From Exiguobacterium aurantiacum (lineage in GTDB: Bacteria; Bacillota; Bacilli; Exiguobacteriales; Exiguobacteriaceae), in NCBI RefSeq assembly GCF_024362205.1, contig NZ_CP101462.1, positions 896,501-960,500 of the forward strand: a stretch of 64,000 nt of DNA, given 5' to 3'. Below, piece by piece: positions 13,412-23,050 of this stretch. A program made the position numbers and the translations under genes. Every line of letters starts with the position of its first letter. Within the stretch, counting starts at the first letter, position 1. The notes under the pieces are model-generated. The model had not been told where the DNA came from and did not search any database. It saw nothing but the letters and a program-made list of their open reading frames with translations.

Positions 13412-14590
13412 GTGAAACAAGAAATGCGTGAACTGATTCTCCAGCAAGTGAAAGACGGGAAGTTGACGATTGAAGAAGGCATGACCCAGCTCGAACGGCT
13501 CGAGAAGCTAGAGCCGGAGCGCGTCCAAGCGCTCGAGGAACGTCAAGAAACGGAGAAAGTCGATGCGTACTCGGTCGAGTCGCTCACGACGAAACTGACG
13601 TCGGCCGTCGAAGGGCTCGTGACGAAACTTCGCGACAGCGACTTCACGTTCAGCTCGAACTTCGGGCCGGAAGTGACGTATTCGAAGTCGTTCCCGTTCA
13701 CCGGGAAAGACATCTCGCTCGACTTGTTCAACGCTTCGGCGACGATTGTTTCGTCGGACCACGACGAGTGTGAACTGATCGTCACCGGCCGCCCGCTCCG
13801 TCAACAGGACGCGGACAAGGCGCTCGAACAGCTCCAGTCGGCGGTCAAACACTCGGTCATCGGTGACCGTCTCGTCGTGTCACTCCGCGACAAACTCGTC
13901 CGGGCGCACGTCGAACTGTACGTCCCGCACCATCATTTCGATCACCTGCACGTGCAGACGCTCAACGGTGAGGTCCGTGCCGACGGCCTCGACGTCGAGA
14001 GCGTCCGCATCCAGACGGCGAACGGTCGCGTCGTGCTCCATGAAGTGCACGCCTCGGAGCTGCTCCTCAATACGGGGAACGGCACGGTCGAAGTCGAAGG
14101 CGTCGAATCGGAACTCGTTCACGTCCGGACCGGCAACGGGGCCGTCATCGTGAACGGTAAATACGACAAGGCGTCGCTCAAGACCGGCAACGGGAACATC
14201 CGCGCCGAACTCGCGACGGCACGTCCGGCCAAGTTCGAGCTCGCCTCGCTCGCCGGGAACGTCCGTCTCGTCTTGCCGCACGGCGTCGAGGTCGAAGGAG
14301 AACTCGAGACGAACTTCGGTGGTCTCCACTGTAACTTAGACGAGCTCGAGATTATCCGCGACCGGAAAGACGTCGCCCAGCGCCGGCTCGAATTCTTGTC
14401 GGGCCGTGGCCAGACACCGCGCATCGAAGTCGAGGCCGGGACGCGTACCGGCACGATCGACCTCGAACACGGTTCGCTCCACACGCCGTCGACGTTCCTC
14501 GAAGAGGACAAGCATGAACCGACGGAACCGATCGATCCGGTCGACCCGGTCAATCCGGGCGACTTGAACAACCCGTTCCATCAGCAATGA
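13412..14590 (+). CDS. yvlB: YvlB-like protein: SHOCT-like N terminus plus DUF4097 beta-helix
   Basis: A 392-residue protein. The first 40 residues (MKQEMRELILQQVKDGKLTI) resemble the short helical YvlB/SHOCT-type N-terminal domain. Residues about 90-350 carry repeats such as VRIQTANGRV, LLLNTGNGTV and VHVRTGNGAV, the beta-helix pattern of DUF4097 proteins. The tail is rich in Pro, Asp and Glu. In B. subtilis yvlABCD follows uvrBA and is tied to envelope stress; the same position here supports orthology with yvlB. The start is GTG with GAAGGGGG upstream. Function is not known in detail. Confidence 0.8.
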   Translation: MKQEMRELILQQVKDGKLTIEEGMTQLERLEKLEPERVQALEERQETEKVDAYSVESLTTKLTSAVEGLVTKLRDSDFTFSSNFGPEVTYSKSFPFTGKDISLDLFNASATIVSSDHDECELIVTGRPLRQQDADKALEQLQSAVKHSVIGDRLVVSLRDKLVRAHVELYVPHHHFDHLHVQTLNGEVRADGLDVESVRIQTANGRVVLHEVHASELLLNTGNGTVEVEGVESELVHVRTGNGAVIVNGKYDKASLKTGNGNIRAELATARPAKFELASLAGNVRLVLPHGVEVEGELETNFGGLHCNLDELEIIRDRKDVAQRRLEFLSGRGQTPRIEVEAGTRTGTIDLEHGSLHTPSTFLEEDKHEPTEPIDPVDPVNPGDLNNPFHQQ

Positions 14591-14597
14591 CCGACAA

Positions 14598-14627
14598 CCC
14601 GAAGGCCCACGCCTTCGGGTTTCTTTT
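14598..14627 (+). terminator. Terminator after the YvlB-like gene
   Basis: Perfect CCCGAAGGC / GCCTTCGGG hairpin with a T-rich tail, eight bases past the stop codon. Confidence 0.85.
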
Positions 14628-14652
14628 AACTTCACAGACGAGGAGGAATGGG

Positions 14653-15009
14653 ATGAGGCGATTTGTGTCAGCGTACGGATGGATGATGGTCGCGGCGCTA
14701 TTGCTCGGTGGGTGTGACGAGGAGCAACGGGTCGTCAACAACGAGCCGGATGACGACGAAGCGATTACCATCGCCTGGGCGTATGTGACCGCGCGAAATT
14801 GGCAGGAACCCGCAATCGATGCGGGAGCAACTGCCGAGGTACAGCGTGTCACAGTCGATGACGATTATGAATTGTTAGACGATGCGTATGCAGGGACCGA
14901 GGCGCTCGCCGTCTCATTCGAAGTGGACCCGAACAGCAGCGTTGGCGTCCCGACGATTTTGATCGCGCCGGAAACGAATACCGTGGTCGGTTACTTGCCG
15001 GCTGAATGA
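14653..15009 (+). CDS. Small predicted lipoprotein
   Basis: A 118-residue protein with an N-terminal signal segment ending in the lipobox LLGGC (Cys near residue 21), so it should be acylated and anchored outside the membrane. The mature part is acidic with no domain I recognise. GAGGAGG lies upstream of ATG 14653; the longer in-frame start would run over the preceding terminator. Its own terminator has been split by the downstream insertion sequence. Confidence 0.75.
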   Translation: MRRFVSAYGWMMVAALLLGGCDEEQRVVNNEPDDDEAITIAWAYVTARNWQEPAIDAGATAEVQRVTVDDDYELLDDAYAGTEALAVSFEVDPNSSVGVPTILIAPETNTVVGYLPAE

Positions 15010-15017
15010 ATCCATTG

Positions 15018-15031
15018 AAAAACCCGGAGGC
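15018..15031. terminator. Left half of a bidirectional terminator split by an insertion sequence
   Basis: AAAAACCCGGAGGC here pairs with GCCTTCGGGTTTT at 16725-16737 (one G-T pair) and would enclose a four-base GATT loop if the element between were removed. The reconstructed hairpin would serve both the lipoprotein gene and the converging membrane gene on the minus strand. Confidence 0.8.
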
Positions 15032-15103
15032 GATTGATATGCTCCCCAATAGGTAGACAGATGAAATAACAAATCTGTTTATCTGATTGGGGAGTGTTTT
15101 TTT

Positions 15104-15778
15104 ATGGCGAGAAGTCGGCATTCGATCGAACAAAAACTGGCTGCGCTGCGCATGATGGAAGAAGAAACCTATACGTGGAAGGAAATCATGGAAGCGCATA
15201 ACGTCTCTGAGAATACCCTCCGGGTGTGGAAAGTGAAATTCGATACCGGCGGGATCGACGCGTTGAAGGAATCGAGGACCTGGAGACATTACACCAAGGA
15301 ACAAAAGATTGCCGCCGTCCGTGACTATCTCGATGGGGCCACCACGGTGGAAGTCCTCTCCAACCATCAAATCAGTGATGGATCTGTTCTTCGAAAATGG
15401 ATTAAGAAGTATACTAGTCATAGCGAGTTAACAGATTCGAGAAAAGGGATGAATCGAGCTATGACAAAAGGAAGAAAAACTACATTCGAAGAGCGCTTCG
15501 AGATCGTGAAATACTGTTTGGAGAATGGACGCAACTACCAACAGACCGCGGAACAATATCAGGTGTCTTATGGGCAAATCTATGGCTGGGTCAAGAAGTA
15601 TGACACGGACGGGGCAGAAGCGCTCCTGGACCGCCGTGGGCGTACGAAGCCAGAGGACGAACTAAGTGAAGAGGAGAAGCTGAAACGCCGGATCCGGCAA
15701 ATGGAGCTTGAGAACGAACTTCTTCGTGCGGACAACCTGTTCCTAAAAAAGTTAGAGGAGATCGAGAGGAGGTCGTGA
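15104..15778 (+). CDS. IS3-family transposase OrfA (helix-turn-helix protein)
   Basis: A 224-residue DNA-binding subunit. It contains three helix-turn-helix-like modules (around 8-60, 62-115 and 122-175), each with a W-K/V-K-K/F signature, followed by a leucine-rich coiled coil (MELENELLRADNLFLKKLEE). This is longer than many IS3 OrfA proteins. An in-frame slippery heptamer A AAA AAG at 15745-15751 lies near the end and would give an OrfAB fusion by -1 slippage. Confidence 0.9.
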   Translation: MARSRHSIEQKLAALRMMEEETYTWKEIMEAHNVSENTLRVWKVKFDTGGIDALKESRTWRHYTKEQKIAAVRDYLDGATTVEVLSNHQISDGSVLRKWIKKYTSHSELTDSRKGMNRAMTKGRKTTFEERFEIVKYCLENGRNYQQTAEQYQVSYGQIYGWVKKYDTDGAEALLDRRGRTKPEDELSEEEKLKRRIRQMELENELLRADNLFLKKLEEIERRS

Positions 15779-16674
15779 TCAGCCAGGTACGGCTACAGCA
15801 ACGATATATCGCCATCAAAGAATTATACGAAGAGGAGGCCATCTCGGTCGTCCTCCTCTGTCGAGTCGCCGGCATCTCACGGGCGGCCTATTACAAATGG
15901 TTGAACCGCACCATACCGGTGCGTCAAGAAGAGAACGAGAAGCTTCTGGAGGACATTCGTCTACTCTATGACCAGGCGAACGGCACATACGGGTACCGTC
16001 GGATCACGATGACAATCAATCGGCTGCGCCGGCAACAGAGCCTGTCCCCATTCAATGAAAAGCGAATCTATCGCTTGATGCATAGCCATGGGATCCAATC
16101 GGTCATCCGCCGGAAGCGGAAGAGACATAAGAAGTCAACGCCGCAACATGTGGCCGAAAACCTGATGAACCGAGAATTCAGTGCGTCCCGCCCGGACGAG
16201 AAATGGTGCACCGACGTCACCGAGTTCAAGTATGGGACCGGGAAGAAGGCGTATCTGAGCGCGATCATCGACCTGTATGACGGCTCGATCGTCGCCTACC
16301 GCATCGGAAGGTCCAACAACAACGGGCTCGTCTTCCAGACGATGATGCCAGCCATCGCGGGGCTCCGTACAGGAGCACGTCCGATGATCCATAGCGACCG
16401 AGGGTTCCAATATACCTCAAGAGGGTTCAAACGGATGGTAGAAGACGCGGGAATGACCCGCAGCATGTCCCGGGTCGGGCGTTGCATCGACAACGCCCCG
16501 ATCGAGAGCTTTTGGGGCACCTTGAAAGTGGAGATGTACTACTTGCGTGAGTTCCAGGCCTATAGCGAACTCACGAGGGCCATCGAGACCTACATATCGT
16601 TCTACAACCACGATCGTTTCCAGAAACGACTAAACGGCTTGAGCCCTGTCGAATACAGGTCTCAAGCCGCCTAG
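15775..16674 (+). CDS. IS3-family transposase OrfB (DDE integrase core)
   Basis: A 299-residue transposase with an HTH_21-like segment (YDQANGTYGYRRI) and an rve integrase core. The DDE residues lie in WCTDVTEFKY, IHSDRGFQYTS and ENAPIES-like NAPIESFWGTLK; the YNHDRFQKRLNGLSPVEYR tail is typical of IS3 OrfB. The GTG start overlaps the orfA stop by four bases with GAGGAGGTC upstream, so it can be translated separately or as an OrfAB fusion through the upstream slippery site. Confidence 0.92.
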   Translation: MISQVRLQQRYIAIKELYEEEAISVVLLCRVAGISRAAYYKWLNRTIPVRQEENEKLLEDIRLLYDQANGTYGYRRITMTINRLRRQQSLSPFNEKRIYRLMHSHGIQSVIRRKRKRHKKSTPQHVAENLMNREFSASRPDEKWCTDVTEFKYGTGKKAYLSAIIDLYDGSIVAYRIGRSNNNGLVFQTMMPAIAGLRTGARPMIHSDRGFQYTSRGFKRMVEDAGMTRSMSRVGRCIDNAPIESFWGTLKVEMYYLREFQAYSELTRAIETYISFYNHDRFQKRLNGLSPVEYRSQAA

Positions 16675-16724
16675 GCTGGTTTTCATTATTTGTCCTGTCT
16701 ACTTGACAGGGAGCACTTCAGATT

Positions 16725-16737
16725 GCCTTCGGGTTTT
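16725..16737. terminator. Right half of the split bidirectional terminator
   Basis: GCCTTCGGGTTTT, the partner of the arm at 15018-15031. The T run stays attached to this half, so the plus-strand terminator of the lipoprotein gene is broken and the minus-strand gene beside it now lacks its hairpin. Confidence 0.75.
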
Positions 16738-16744
16738 GTCATGC

Positions 16745-17101
16745 TTAAAGATTCATCTCATACTCCATCTGTTCCCAATCCATCATTTGACCGTCATACA
16801 ACGTGAATGAACCGATGATGAACAGGATGAATAGGACCGGTCCGGCGATGAGCAAGAAAATACCGAGGTAACGCATCTTCTTCGACCGGTTCCAATAGAA
16901 GATGATGGCGACGATCATCGACAAGAGCGACCCGGACAAGAACAAGCCGACAATGTTCAAGATGAACAAGAGCAAGACCGTCTCGTTTTTTGTCGCCGCA
17001 TACTCGCGCCACATGTCAAAGAGTGACTTGACCAAGTAAACGAGCGCCGCGATCCCGACGATAAAAATAAAGACAATGGCAATCCAAAATAGTGAATTCA
17101 T
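16745..17101 (-). CDS. Small membrane protein of unknown function
   Basis: A 118-residue protein with three strongly hydrophobic segments (about 5-27, 42-66 and 76-98) and an acidic, Met-rich tail. GGGAGGTG precedes the ATG. I do not recognise the family. It converges on the lipoprotein gene, and the IS element now separates them. Confidence 0.7.
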   Translation of the reverse strand: MNSLFWIAIVFIFIVGIAALVYLVKSLFDMWREYAATKNETVLLLFILNIVGLFLSGSLLSMIVAIIFYWNRSKKMRYLGIFLLIAGPVLFILFIIGSFTLYDGQMMDWEQMEYEMNL

Positions 17102-17196
17102 TTCATTTCACCTCCCTAATCGTCTATACCCGTTCTACGCAATCACCACGAATTAGTTTCATCTCTTTTTTTCGACACGTTTCAGCTCACTTTCGT

Positions 17197-17225
17197 TGAC
17201 GCTTCTCAAGTAGAGCTATGATACA
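17197..17225 (+). promoter_or_regulatory. Promoter of the hprK operon
   Basis: TTGACG, 17-base spacer, TGATAC; a TACAAT three bases further is an alternative -10. It lies 30 bases upstream of hprK. Confidence 0.6.
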
Positions 17226-17253
17226 ATAATGAGCGTGAAAGGGGCAGATACTC

Positions 17254-18192
17254 ATGCAAAATATCGTACGCACGGCTCAACTCGTTGAGCGCTTCAAACT
17301 TCAAGTCATCGCCGGGGAAGAGGGACTTCATCGTCCCGTCGCCACACCGGACCTCAGTCGACCGGGACTCGTCCTTGCCGGCTACTATACCCACTATGCG
17401 AAAAATCGTCTGCAAGTGCTCGGAAAGACCGAGCTCACATTCTATGCGAGCTTGTCGGAAGAGAGCCGCCGCGATCGGGCGAAGATTTTATGCACGGAAT
17501 TGACACCGGGCATCCTCATCACGCGCGGCTTCGACATCCCGAAAGAGATCGAAGAAGAAGCCGAGGCGGCGAACGTCCCGCTCATGCGGACGAACGCGGT
17601 GACGACATCGATTGAGTCACAAATCACGAACTTCCTCGAGATGGAACTCGCGCCGATGACGGCGATGCACGGCGTACTCGTCGACATCTATGGCGTCGGG
17701 GTGCTCATCAAAGGTCAGAGCGGCGTCGGTAAATCCGAGACCGCACTCGAACTCGTCAAACGGGGCCATCGCCTCGTCGCCGATGACTCGGTCGAGATTC
17801 GTCAGACCGGGGACCAGCTGCTCGTCGGTTCGGCACCGAAACTGATTCGTCACTTGCTCGAGATTCGCGGGATCGGCATCATCGACGTGATGACGTTGTT
17901 CGGCGCCGGCGCCGTGCGCTCACACAAGAAGATCAGCTTGATCATCAACCTCGAGAACTGGGATGCGGGCAAAGTGTATGACCGCGTCGGGCTCGACCAT
18001 AACACGATGAAAATCATCGACAGCGAAGTGCCGTTGCTCACGATCCCGGTCCGTCCGGGACGCAACTTGGCCGTCATCGTCGAAGTCGCGGCGATGAACT
18101 ATCGCTTACAGAACATGGGCATCAACACGGCCGAAGAGTTCGCGGAACGGCTCGCGAACGCCATCCATGACAACGAAGGGGACATGGAATAA
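17254..18192 (+). CDS. hprK: HPr kinase/phosphorylase
   Basis: A 312-residue bifunctional enzyme that phosphorylates, and dephosphorylates, Ser46 of HPr; HPr-Ser-P is the corepressor of CcpA. Walker [10 protein letters not shown] (near residue 153), the catalytic HprK loop and the family signature [11 protein letters not shown] (near 206) are present. GGGG-type ribosome site upstream of ATG 17254. First of four tightly packed genes (hprK, lgt, ppaX, yvoF), as in B. subtilis. Confidence 0.97.
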   Translation: MQNIVRTAQLVERFKLQVIAGEEGLHRPVATPDLSRPGLVLAGYYTHYAKNRLQVLGKTELTFYASLSEESRRDRAKILCTELTPGILITRGFDIPKEIEEEAEAANVPLMRTNAVTTSIESQITNFLEMELAPMTAMHGVLVDIYGVGVLIKGQSGVGKSETALELVKRGHRLVADDSVEIRQTGDQLLVGSAPKLIRHLLEIRGIGIIDVMTLFGAGAVRSHKKISLIINLENWDAGKVYDRVGLDHNTMKIIDSEVPLLTIPVRPGRNLAVIVEVAAMNYRLQNMGINTAEEFAERLANAIHDNEGDME

Positions 18193-19010
18193 TGGTAGAG
18201 CCGACATTTGACCGCGTCGCGTTTGAAATCGGGTCGCTCCCGATCTATTGGTACGGCATGATCATCGCCTTCGGTGCGATGCTCGGCCTCATCCTCGCCT
18301 TGTTCGAGGCGAAACGACTCAATTACGATTCAGAACGGGTCGTCGACGTCATCATCTGGTCGATCCCGATCAGTATCGTCTTCGCCCGGATTTATTACGT
18401 CATCTTCCAATGGGACTACTATAGCGAGAACCTCGGACAAATCATCGACATCCGCCAAGGCGGGATCGCGATTCACGGGGCCATCTTCGGAGCGCTCCTC
18501 GTCGTCGTCATCTATTGCATGCGCAAGTCGATGTCGTTTTGGAAGATCACCGATATCCTCGCGCCGTCGCTCTTGCTCGGACAAGCGGTCGGACGTTGGG
18601 GCAACTTCATGAACCAAGAGGCGCACGGTGCCGAGACGACGAGCCGTTTCTTGAAAGAGACGCTTTTCCTCCCGGACTGGATCGTCAATCAGATGTATAT
18701 CGACGGCGCCTATTACTTGCCGACCTTCTTGTTCGAGAGCGTCTGGAACATCATTGGCGTCATCTTGCTCGTCGTCTGGCGCATGGTCGGTAACCCGCCG
18801 CGCGGCTATATCTTCTTGTCGTATCTCGTCTGGTATTCAATCGGGCGTTTCTATATCGAAGGGCTCCGCACGGATAGCCTCATGGCCGGGGATCTCCGGA
18901 CGGCACAGCTCGTCTCGATCGCGATGATCGTGTTCGGTGTCGTCATGATGATCGTCCGCCGCAAAGCGAAACGATACGACGACCCCTCAGAGAAAGGATT
19001 GTTTGATTGA
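18192..19010 (+). CDS. lgt: Prolipoprotein diacylglyceryl transferase
   Basis: A 272-residue membrane enzyme with about seven membrane segments. It attaches diacylglycerol to the lipobox cysteine of prelipoproteins. The motifs GGIAIHGAIFGA and the Lgt signature GRWGNFMNQEAHG are present. Its ATG overlaps the last base of the hprK stop. Predicted lipoproteins in this window, such as the one at 14653, would be substrates. Confidence 0.97.
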   Translation: MVEPTFDRVAFEIGSLPIYWYGMIIAFGAMLGLILALFEAKRLNYDSERVVDVIIWSIPISIVFARIYYVIFQWDYYSENLGQIIDIRQGGIAIHGAIFGALLVVVIYCMRKSMSFWKITDILAPSLLLGQAVGRWGNFMNQEAHGAETTSRFLKETLFLPDWIVNQMYIDGAYYLPTFLFESVWNIIGVILLVVWRMVGNPPRGYIFLSYLVWYSIGRFYIEGLRTDSLMAGDLRTAQLVSIAMIVFGVVMMIVRRKAKRYDDPSEKGLFD

Positions 19011-19660
19011 TGGATACACTTCTATTTGATTTGGATGGCACGTTGCTCGATACGAACCCGCTCATCATCGCAAGCTTCCGTCACACGCTCGGGTATTACT
19101 TCCCGGACGAGACGTATCGCGATGAAGACATCTTCCCGTTCATCGGACCGACGCTCGAGAAGTCGTTCAAGGCGCTCAATGAGCCGGAATGGAAAGAGAT
19201 GCAGGCGTTCTATCGCAGTTTCAACATCGCGATGCACGACCAGCTCGTCGCCGAGTACCCGGGTGTGATCGAGGGGTTGTACCGTCTCCACGCCAAAGGC
19301 TACAAAATGGGAGTCGTCACCTCGAAAGGCCGTCCGGTCGTCGAGCGAGGTTTACGTCTGTTCAACATCGACCACTTGTTCGACGTCGTCGTCACGGCCG
19401 ACGATGTGGTATATGAGAAACCTCACGCCGAACCGGTCGAACGGGCGCTCCGTGCGCTCGGGTCGACGGCGGACCGCGCCGTCATGGTCGGCGATAACGA
19501 CACGGACATCTTCAGCGGCAAAAACGCCGGGACGAAGACGGTCGCCGTCGGTTGGGCCCTCAAAGGCCGCGCTTTCCTAGAAGCGCTCGAACCTGATGTC
19601 ATCATCGACTCGATGGAACATTTCGAGGCGTGGCTCGACGAGGTCACCGTCCATGCGTAA
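19010..19660 (+). CDS. ppaX: Pyrophosphatase PpaX (HAD family)
   Basis: A 216-residue haloacid dehalogenase-type phosphatase with motif I DLDGTLLDT, motif II VTSKGR and motif III GDNDTDI. In Bacillus PpaX hydrolyses the pyrophosphate released when HprK/P dephosphorylates HPr, which fits its place two genes after hprK. The ATG overlaps the lgt stop; a TTG one codon earlier is possible. Confidence 0.93.
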   Translation: MDTLLFDLDGTLLDTNPLIIASFRHTLGYYFPDETYRDEDIFPFIGPTLEKSFKALNEPEWKEMQAFYRSFNIAMHDQLVAEYPGVIEGLYRLHAKGYKMGVVTSKGRPVVERGLRLFNIDHLFDVVVTADDVVYEKPHAEPVERALRALGSTADRAVMVGDNDTDIFSGKNAGTKTVAVGWALKGRAFLEALEPDVIIDSMEHFEAWLDEVTVHA

Positions 19661-20135
19661 GACGGAACGGTTCCGTCTCGACGGGCCGAACCCGCTCTGG
19701 CAAATGTATCGGACGATTCGTTTCCTGCGCGTCTTCAAGAACACGACCGTCGTCTTGATTGGCCGTTACTTCCCGTCCGTCAAAGCGAAGCGCTGGTTGT
19801 ACCAGACGTTTCTCGGCATGAAGATCGGGGAGTATAGCGCGCTCGCCCTCATGGTGACGCCAGACGTCATGTTCCCGGAGCGGATCTCGATCGGCCGCAA
19901 CACGGTCATCGGGTTCAACTCGACGATCCTCTGTCACGAGTACCTCGTCGACGAGTATCGGATCGGCGATGTCCACATCGGGGACGAGGTGTTGATCGGG
20001 GCGAACGTGACGATTCTTCCGGGCGTCACGATTGGCGACCGTGCCGTCATCGGTGCCGGGGCCGTCGTCCATCGCGACGTCCGGCCTGGAGAGCGCGTCG
20101 TTGGGGCAAAGCTCCATACCATCGACACGAAATAG
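19653..20135 (+). CDS. yvoF: Hexapeptide-repeat acyltransferase (YvoF-like)
   Basis: A 160-residue left-handed beta-helix acetyltransferase: an N-terminal amphipathic region, then isoleucine-patch repeats (ISIGRNTVIG, VHIGDEVLIG, VTIGDRAVIGAGAVVHRDV). The start ATG 19653 overlaps ppaX by eight bases; the longer frame start lies deep inside ppaX. The acceptor is unknown, but in B. subtilis yvoF is the last gene of the same operon. Confidence 0.85.
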   Translation: MRKTERFRLDGPNPLWQMYRTIRFLRVFKNTTVVLIGRYFPSVKAKRWLYQTFLGMKIGEYSALALMVTPDVMFPERISIGRNTVIGFNSTILCHEYLVDEYRIGDVHIGDEVLIGANVTILPGVTIGDRAVIGAGAVVHRDVRPGERVVGAKLHTIDTK

Positions 20136-20197
20136 ACACAATTTAGTACGAAATCATTTTGAGGTCAAGACATGTATGGCCTCATAAAAATACTAGG

Positions 20198-20234
20198 GCG
20201 GTATCACTTTTTTTAAAGGGGATGCCGCTTTTTT
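20198..20234 (+). terminator. Terminator of the hprK operon
   Basis: GCGGTATC / GATGCCGC stem (one G-T pair) with a T6 tail. A second weaker hairpin, GAGGTC / GGCCTC, sits at 20161-20183. Confidence 0.75.
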
Positions 20235-20349
20235 GTGTCTACGGGCGCTAACATGAAACCTCCATATTTTTGTCAAAAAGCATTTAAACGACCTAGCAAA
20301 ATATATTCATTATAGAAGGAATATAGTCCCGATTTTTTTTAAGTTTTTC

Positions 20350-20393
20350 AGTTGCCCTCACTGATTGAGTGCGGTATTCTTAACCCTGCAACT
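20350..20393 (+). other. Structured leader upstream of the TPR gene
   Basis: AGTTGC pairs with GCAACT across 32 bases that hold an inner CTCA/TGAG hairpin; an A7 run follows. Together with the AT-rich stretch 20235-20349 this forms the 5' region of the next gene. I see no clear promoter hexamer pair and no known riboswitch. Confidence 0.35.
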
Positions 20394-20430
20394 AAAAAAA
20401 GATTTAGAGATGATGTGGAGGATTTAGAAT

Positions 20431-21903
20431 ATGGAAGCGAACTATGAAGCAGTAATGACGCTACCCGAACCAGAATCTCCGCTCGCCGCGGAGCTCCACT
20501 ACTATAGAGGTCGTCGTGCGTTACGTGAAGGTCGCCTAGATGAAGCGACTTTTTTCATGGCTGAAGCCACTGCCGCTGCAGCCCACCGCGTCGACTATCA
20601 CAAACAGTACGCTGAACTGTTATTTGAAGTAGGGGAGATCTACCACGCCAATGACGTGTGGAAACGGGTGCTAGAACTCGATGAGACGTCAACCGAGGCT
20701 TTGTATCACCTTGCGAGCAACTGCGCTTATATCTCTTTATATGAAGAAGCGGCGATGTATGCGAAACGTTACCTCGAAGTCGAGGCGCACGGACGCTACG
20801 CGGACTCGGTCCAATCGCTATTAGAACTGATTGAACTCGAGCAAGAGCTCGAAGATGAAGACGAAGATGAGTTGATCACGTGGCACACCGAAGCCCAGCA
20901 GCATATCGACAAAGGCCGCCTGTTCGCCGCCAAGTCGACGCTCGAACGGTTGATCGATCGTTATCCGCGCTTTTGGCCGGCGTACAACAACTTGGCCGTC
21001 GTCAATTTCTATCTCGGCAACGATGAAGCGGCGTTCGAGACGCTCGAGTACGTGCTCGACGAAAACCCGGGCAATTTGCATGCGCTCTTGAACACGATTC
21101 TGTTGTTGCATGAAGCCGGGCAATCGGAAGCGGCGCTCCAACTGTCGGTCCCGCTGACACGTGTCCGTCCGCTCCAGTTCGACTTACGCTACAAACTCGC
21201 CACGACGCTCGCGCTCGTCGGTCAATACGACCGCGCGTACGAAGAACTCCGCCTCTTGAAAGATCGCGGATTCCGTGGGGACTCACTGTTCGGGCATTGG
21301 CTCAGCGTGTCCGCCTACAAGACCGGGCGTCTTGAAGAAGCGGCCACCTATTTGAACAGTGACGAGTTGAAACAATTCGAAGAAGCGAGCCCGTATGACA
21401 TTCGCGATAACCTTGAGTTCCGTTCGGCGCTCGTTCAAGGGTTGCGTCAAGAAGAAGATGCGGCCCGGATTGAAATCATCCGAATCATCTCGAAACTCGC
21501 CGACGACGAGGCGTTCGAGGCACTCGCATTGACGAACGGAATCACCGACAACGAGACGGTGCTCGCCTTCGCCGAGAAGTGCCGCGCTGAGATTTGCGGG
21601 GCCCCGTTCACGGGTGACGCCCGCATCGCTCGAGCGTATGACGCGCTCCTGCTCGCCGAGACGGAAGTGACGGAAGCGGAACAGATGAGCCTCGAAGGCG
21701 ACTTCTATGAACGGTTCTCACTCCTGCTCCTCGCCGGGGCATCGTTCGAGGACACAACGGCATCAGCCGCGGCCCTCGTCTGGATGTTCTATGCGAAACG
21801 GGACGCCCTCGTCCTCGACGACTGCGCCGATGCGTTCGGAATCGATGTCGCGACGCTCACGGAGACGATCCGTTCGTTCAAACAGACACTCGAACAAGCA
21901 TAA
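20431..21903 (+). CDS. Tetratricopeptide-repeat protein (YvcD-like)
   Basis: A 490-residue soluble protein made mostly of TPR helices; clear repeats lie around 18-150 (ALREGRLDEATFFMAEATA, LYHLASNCAYISLYEEAAMY) and 150-330 (YNNLAVVNFYLGNDEAAFET). An acidic linker (EQELEDEDEDE) separates the two blocks. No catalytic motif is visible, so it is probably a scaffold. B. subtilis has a TPR gene, yvcD, just upstream of trxB, and the same order is seen here. GGAGG precedes the ATG. Confidence 0.8.
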   Translation: MEANYEAVMTLPEPESPLAAELHYYRGRRALREGRLDEATFFMAEATAAAAHRVDYHKQYAELLFEVGEIYHANDVWKRVLELDETSTEALYHLASNCAYISLYEEAAMYAKRYLEVEAHGRYADSVQSLLELIELEQELEDEDEDELITWHTEAQQHIDKGRLFAAKSTLERLIDRYPRFWPAYNNLAVVNFYLGNDEAAFETLEYVLDENPGNLHALLNTILLLHEAGQSEAALQLSVPLTRVRPLQFDLRYKLATTLALVGQYDRAYEELRLLKDRGFRGDSLFGHWLSVSAYKTGRLEEAATYLNSDELKQFEEASPYDIRDNLEFRSALVQGLRQEEDAARIEIIRIISKLADDEAFEALALTNGITDNETVLAFAEKCRAEICGAPFTGDARIARAYDALLLAETEVTEAEQMSLEGDFYERFSLLLLAGASFEDTTASAAALVWMFYAKRDALVLDDCADAFGIDVATLTETIRSFKQTLEQA

Positions 21904-21938
21904 AGATAGACGATACCTCCCTAGGTTTCTTATACTGA

Positions 21939-22925
<987 letters not shown>

Positions 22926-22934
22926 CACGAGACA

Positions 22935-22975
22935 GAAGGGATTGCGGGCGACCGCAATCCCTTCTCTTTTTTTCA
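22935..22975 (+). terminator. Terminator after trxB
   Basis: GAAGGGATTGCGG / CCGCAATCCCTTC, 13 perfect pairs, then a T-rich tail. Confidence 0.9.
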
Positions 22976-23050
22976 GGCGTTCGTTATACTAAAGACAGAA
23001 GAGAGCTACACACACGGCTCGGTTGTCAATTTTAAGGGGGCGTCAGTGAC

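Larger units (their letters stand above)
15035..16720 (+). mobile_element. IS3-family (IS150-like) insertion sequence, intact
   Basis: A 1686-bp element with imperfect terminal inverted repeats: the left end TGATATGCTCCCCAATAGG and the right end, read inward, TGAAGTGCTCCCTGTCAAG, both ending inside with GTAGACAG. It has TG...CA termini and a 3-bp target duplication GAT (15032-15034 and 16721-16723). It carries orfA and orfB in the -1 relation normal for IS3. All catalytic residues are present, so it may still be mobile. Confidence 0.92.
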
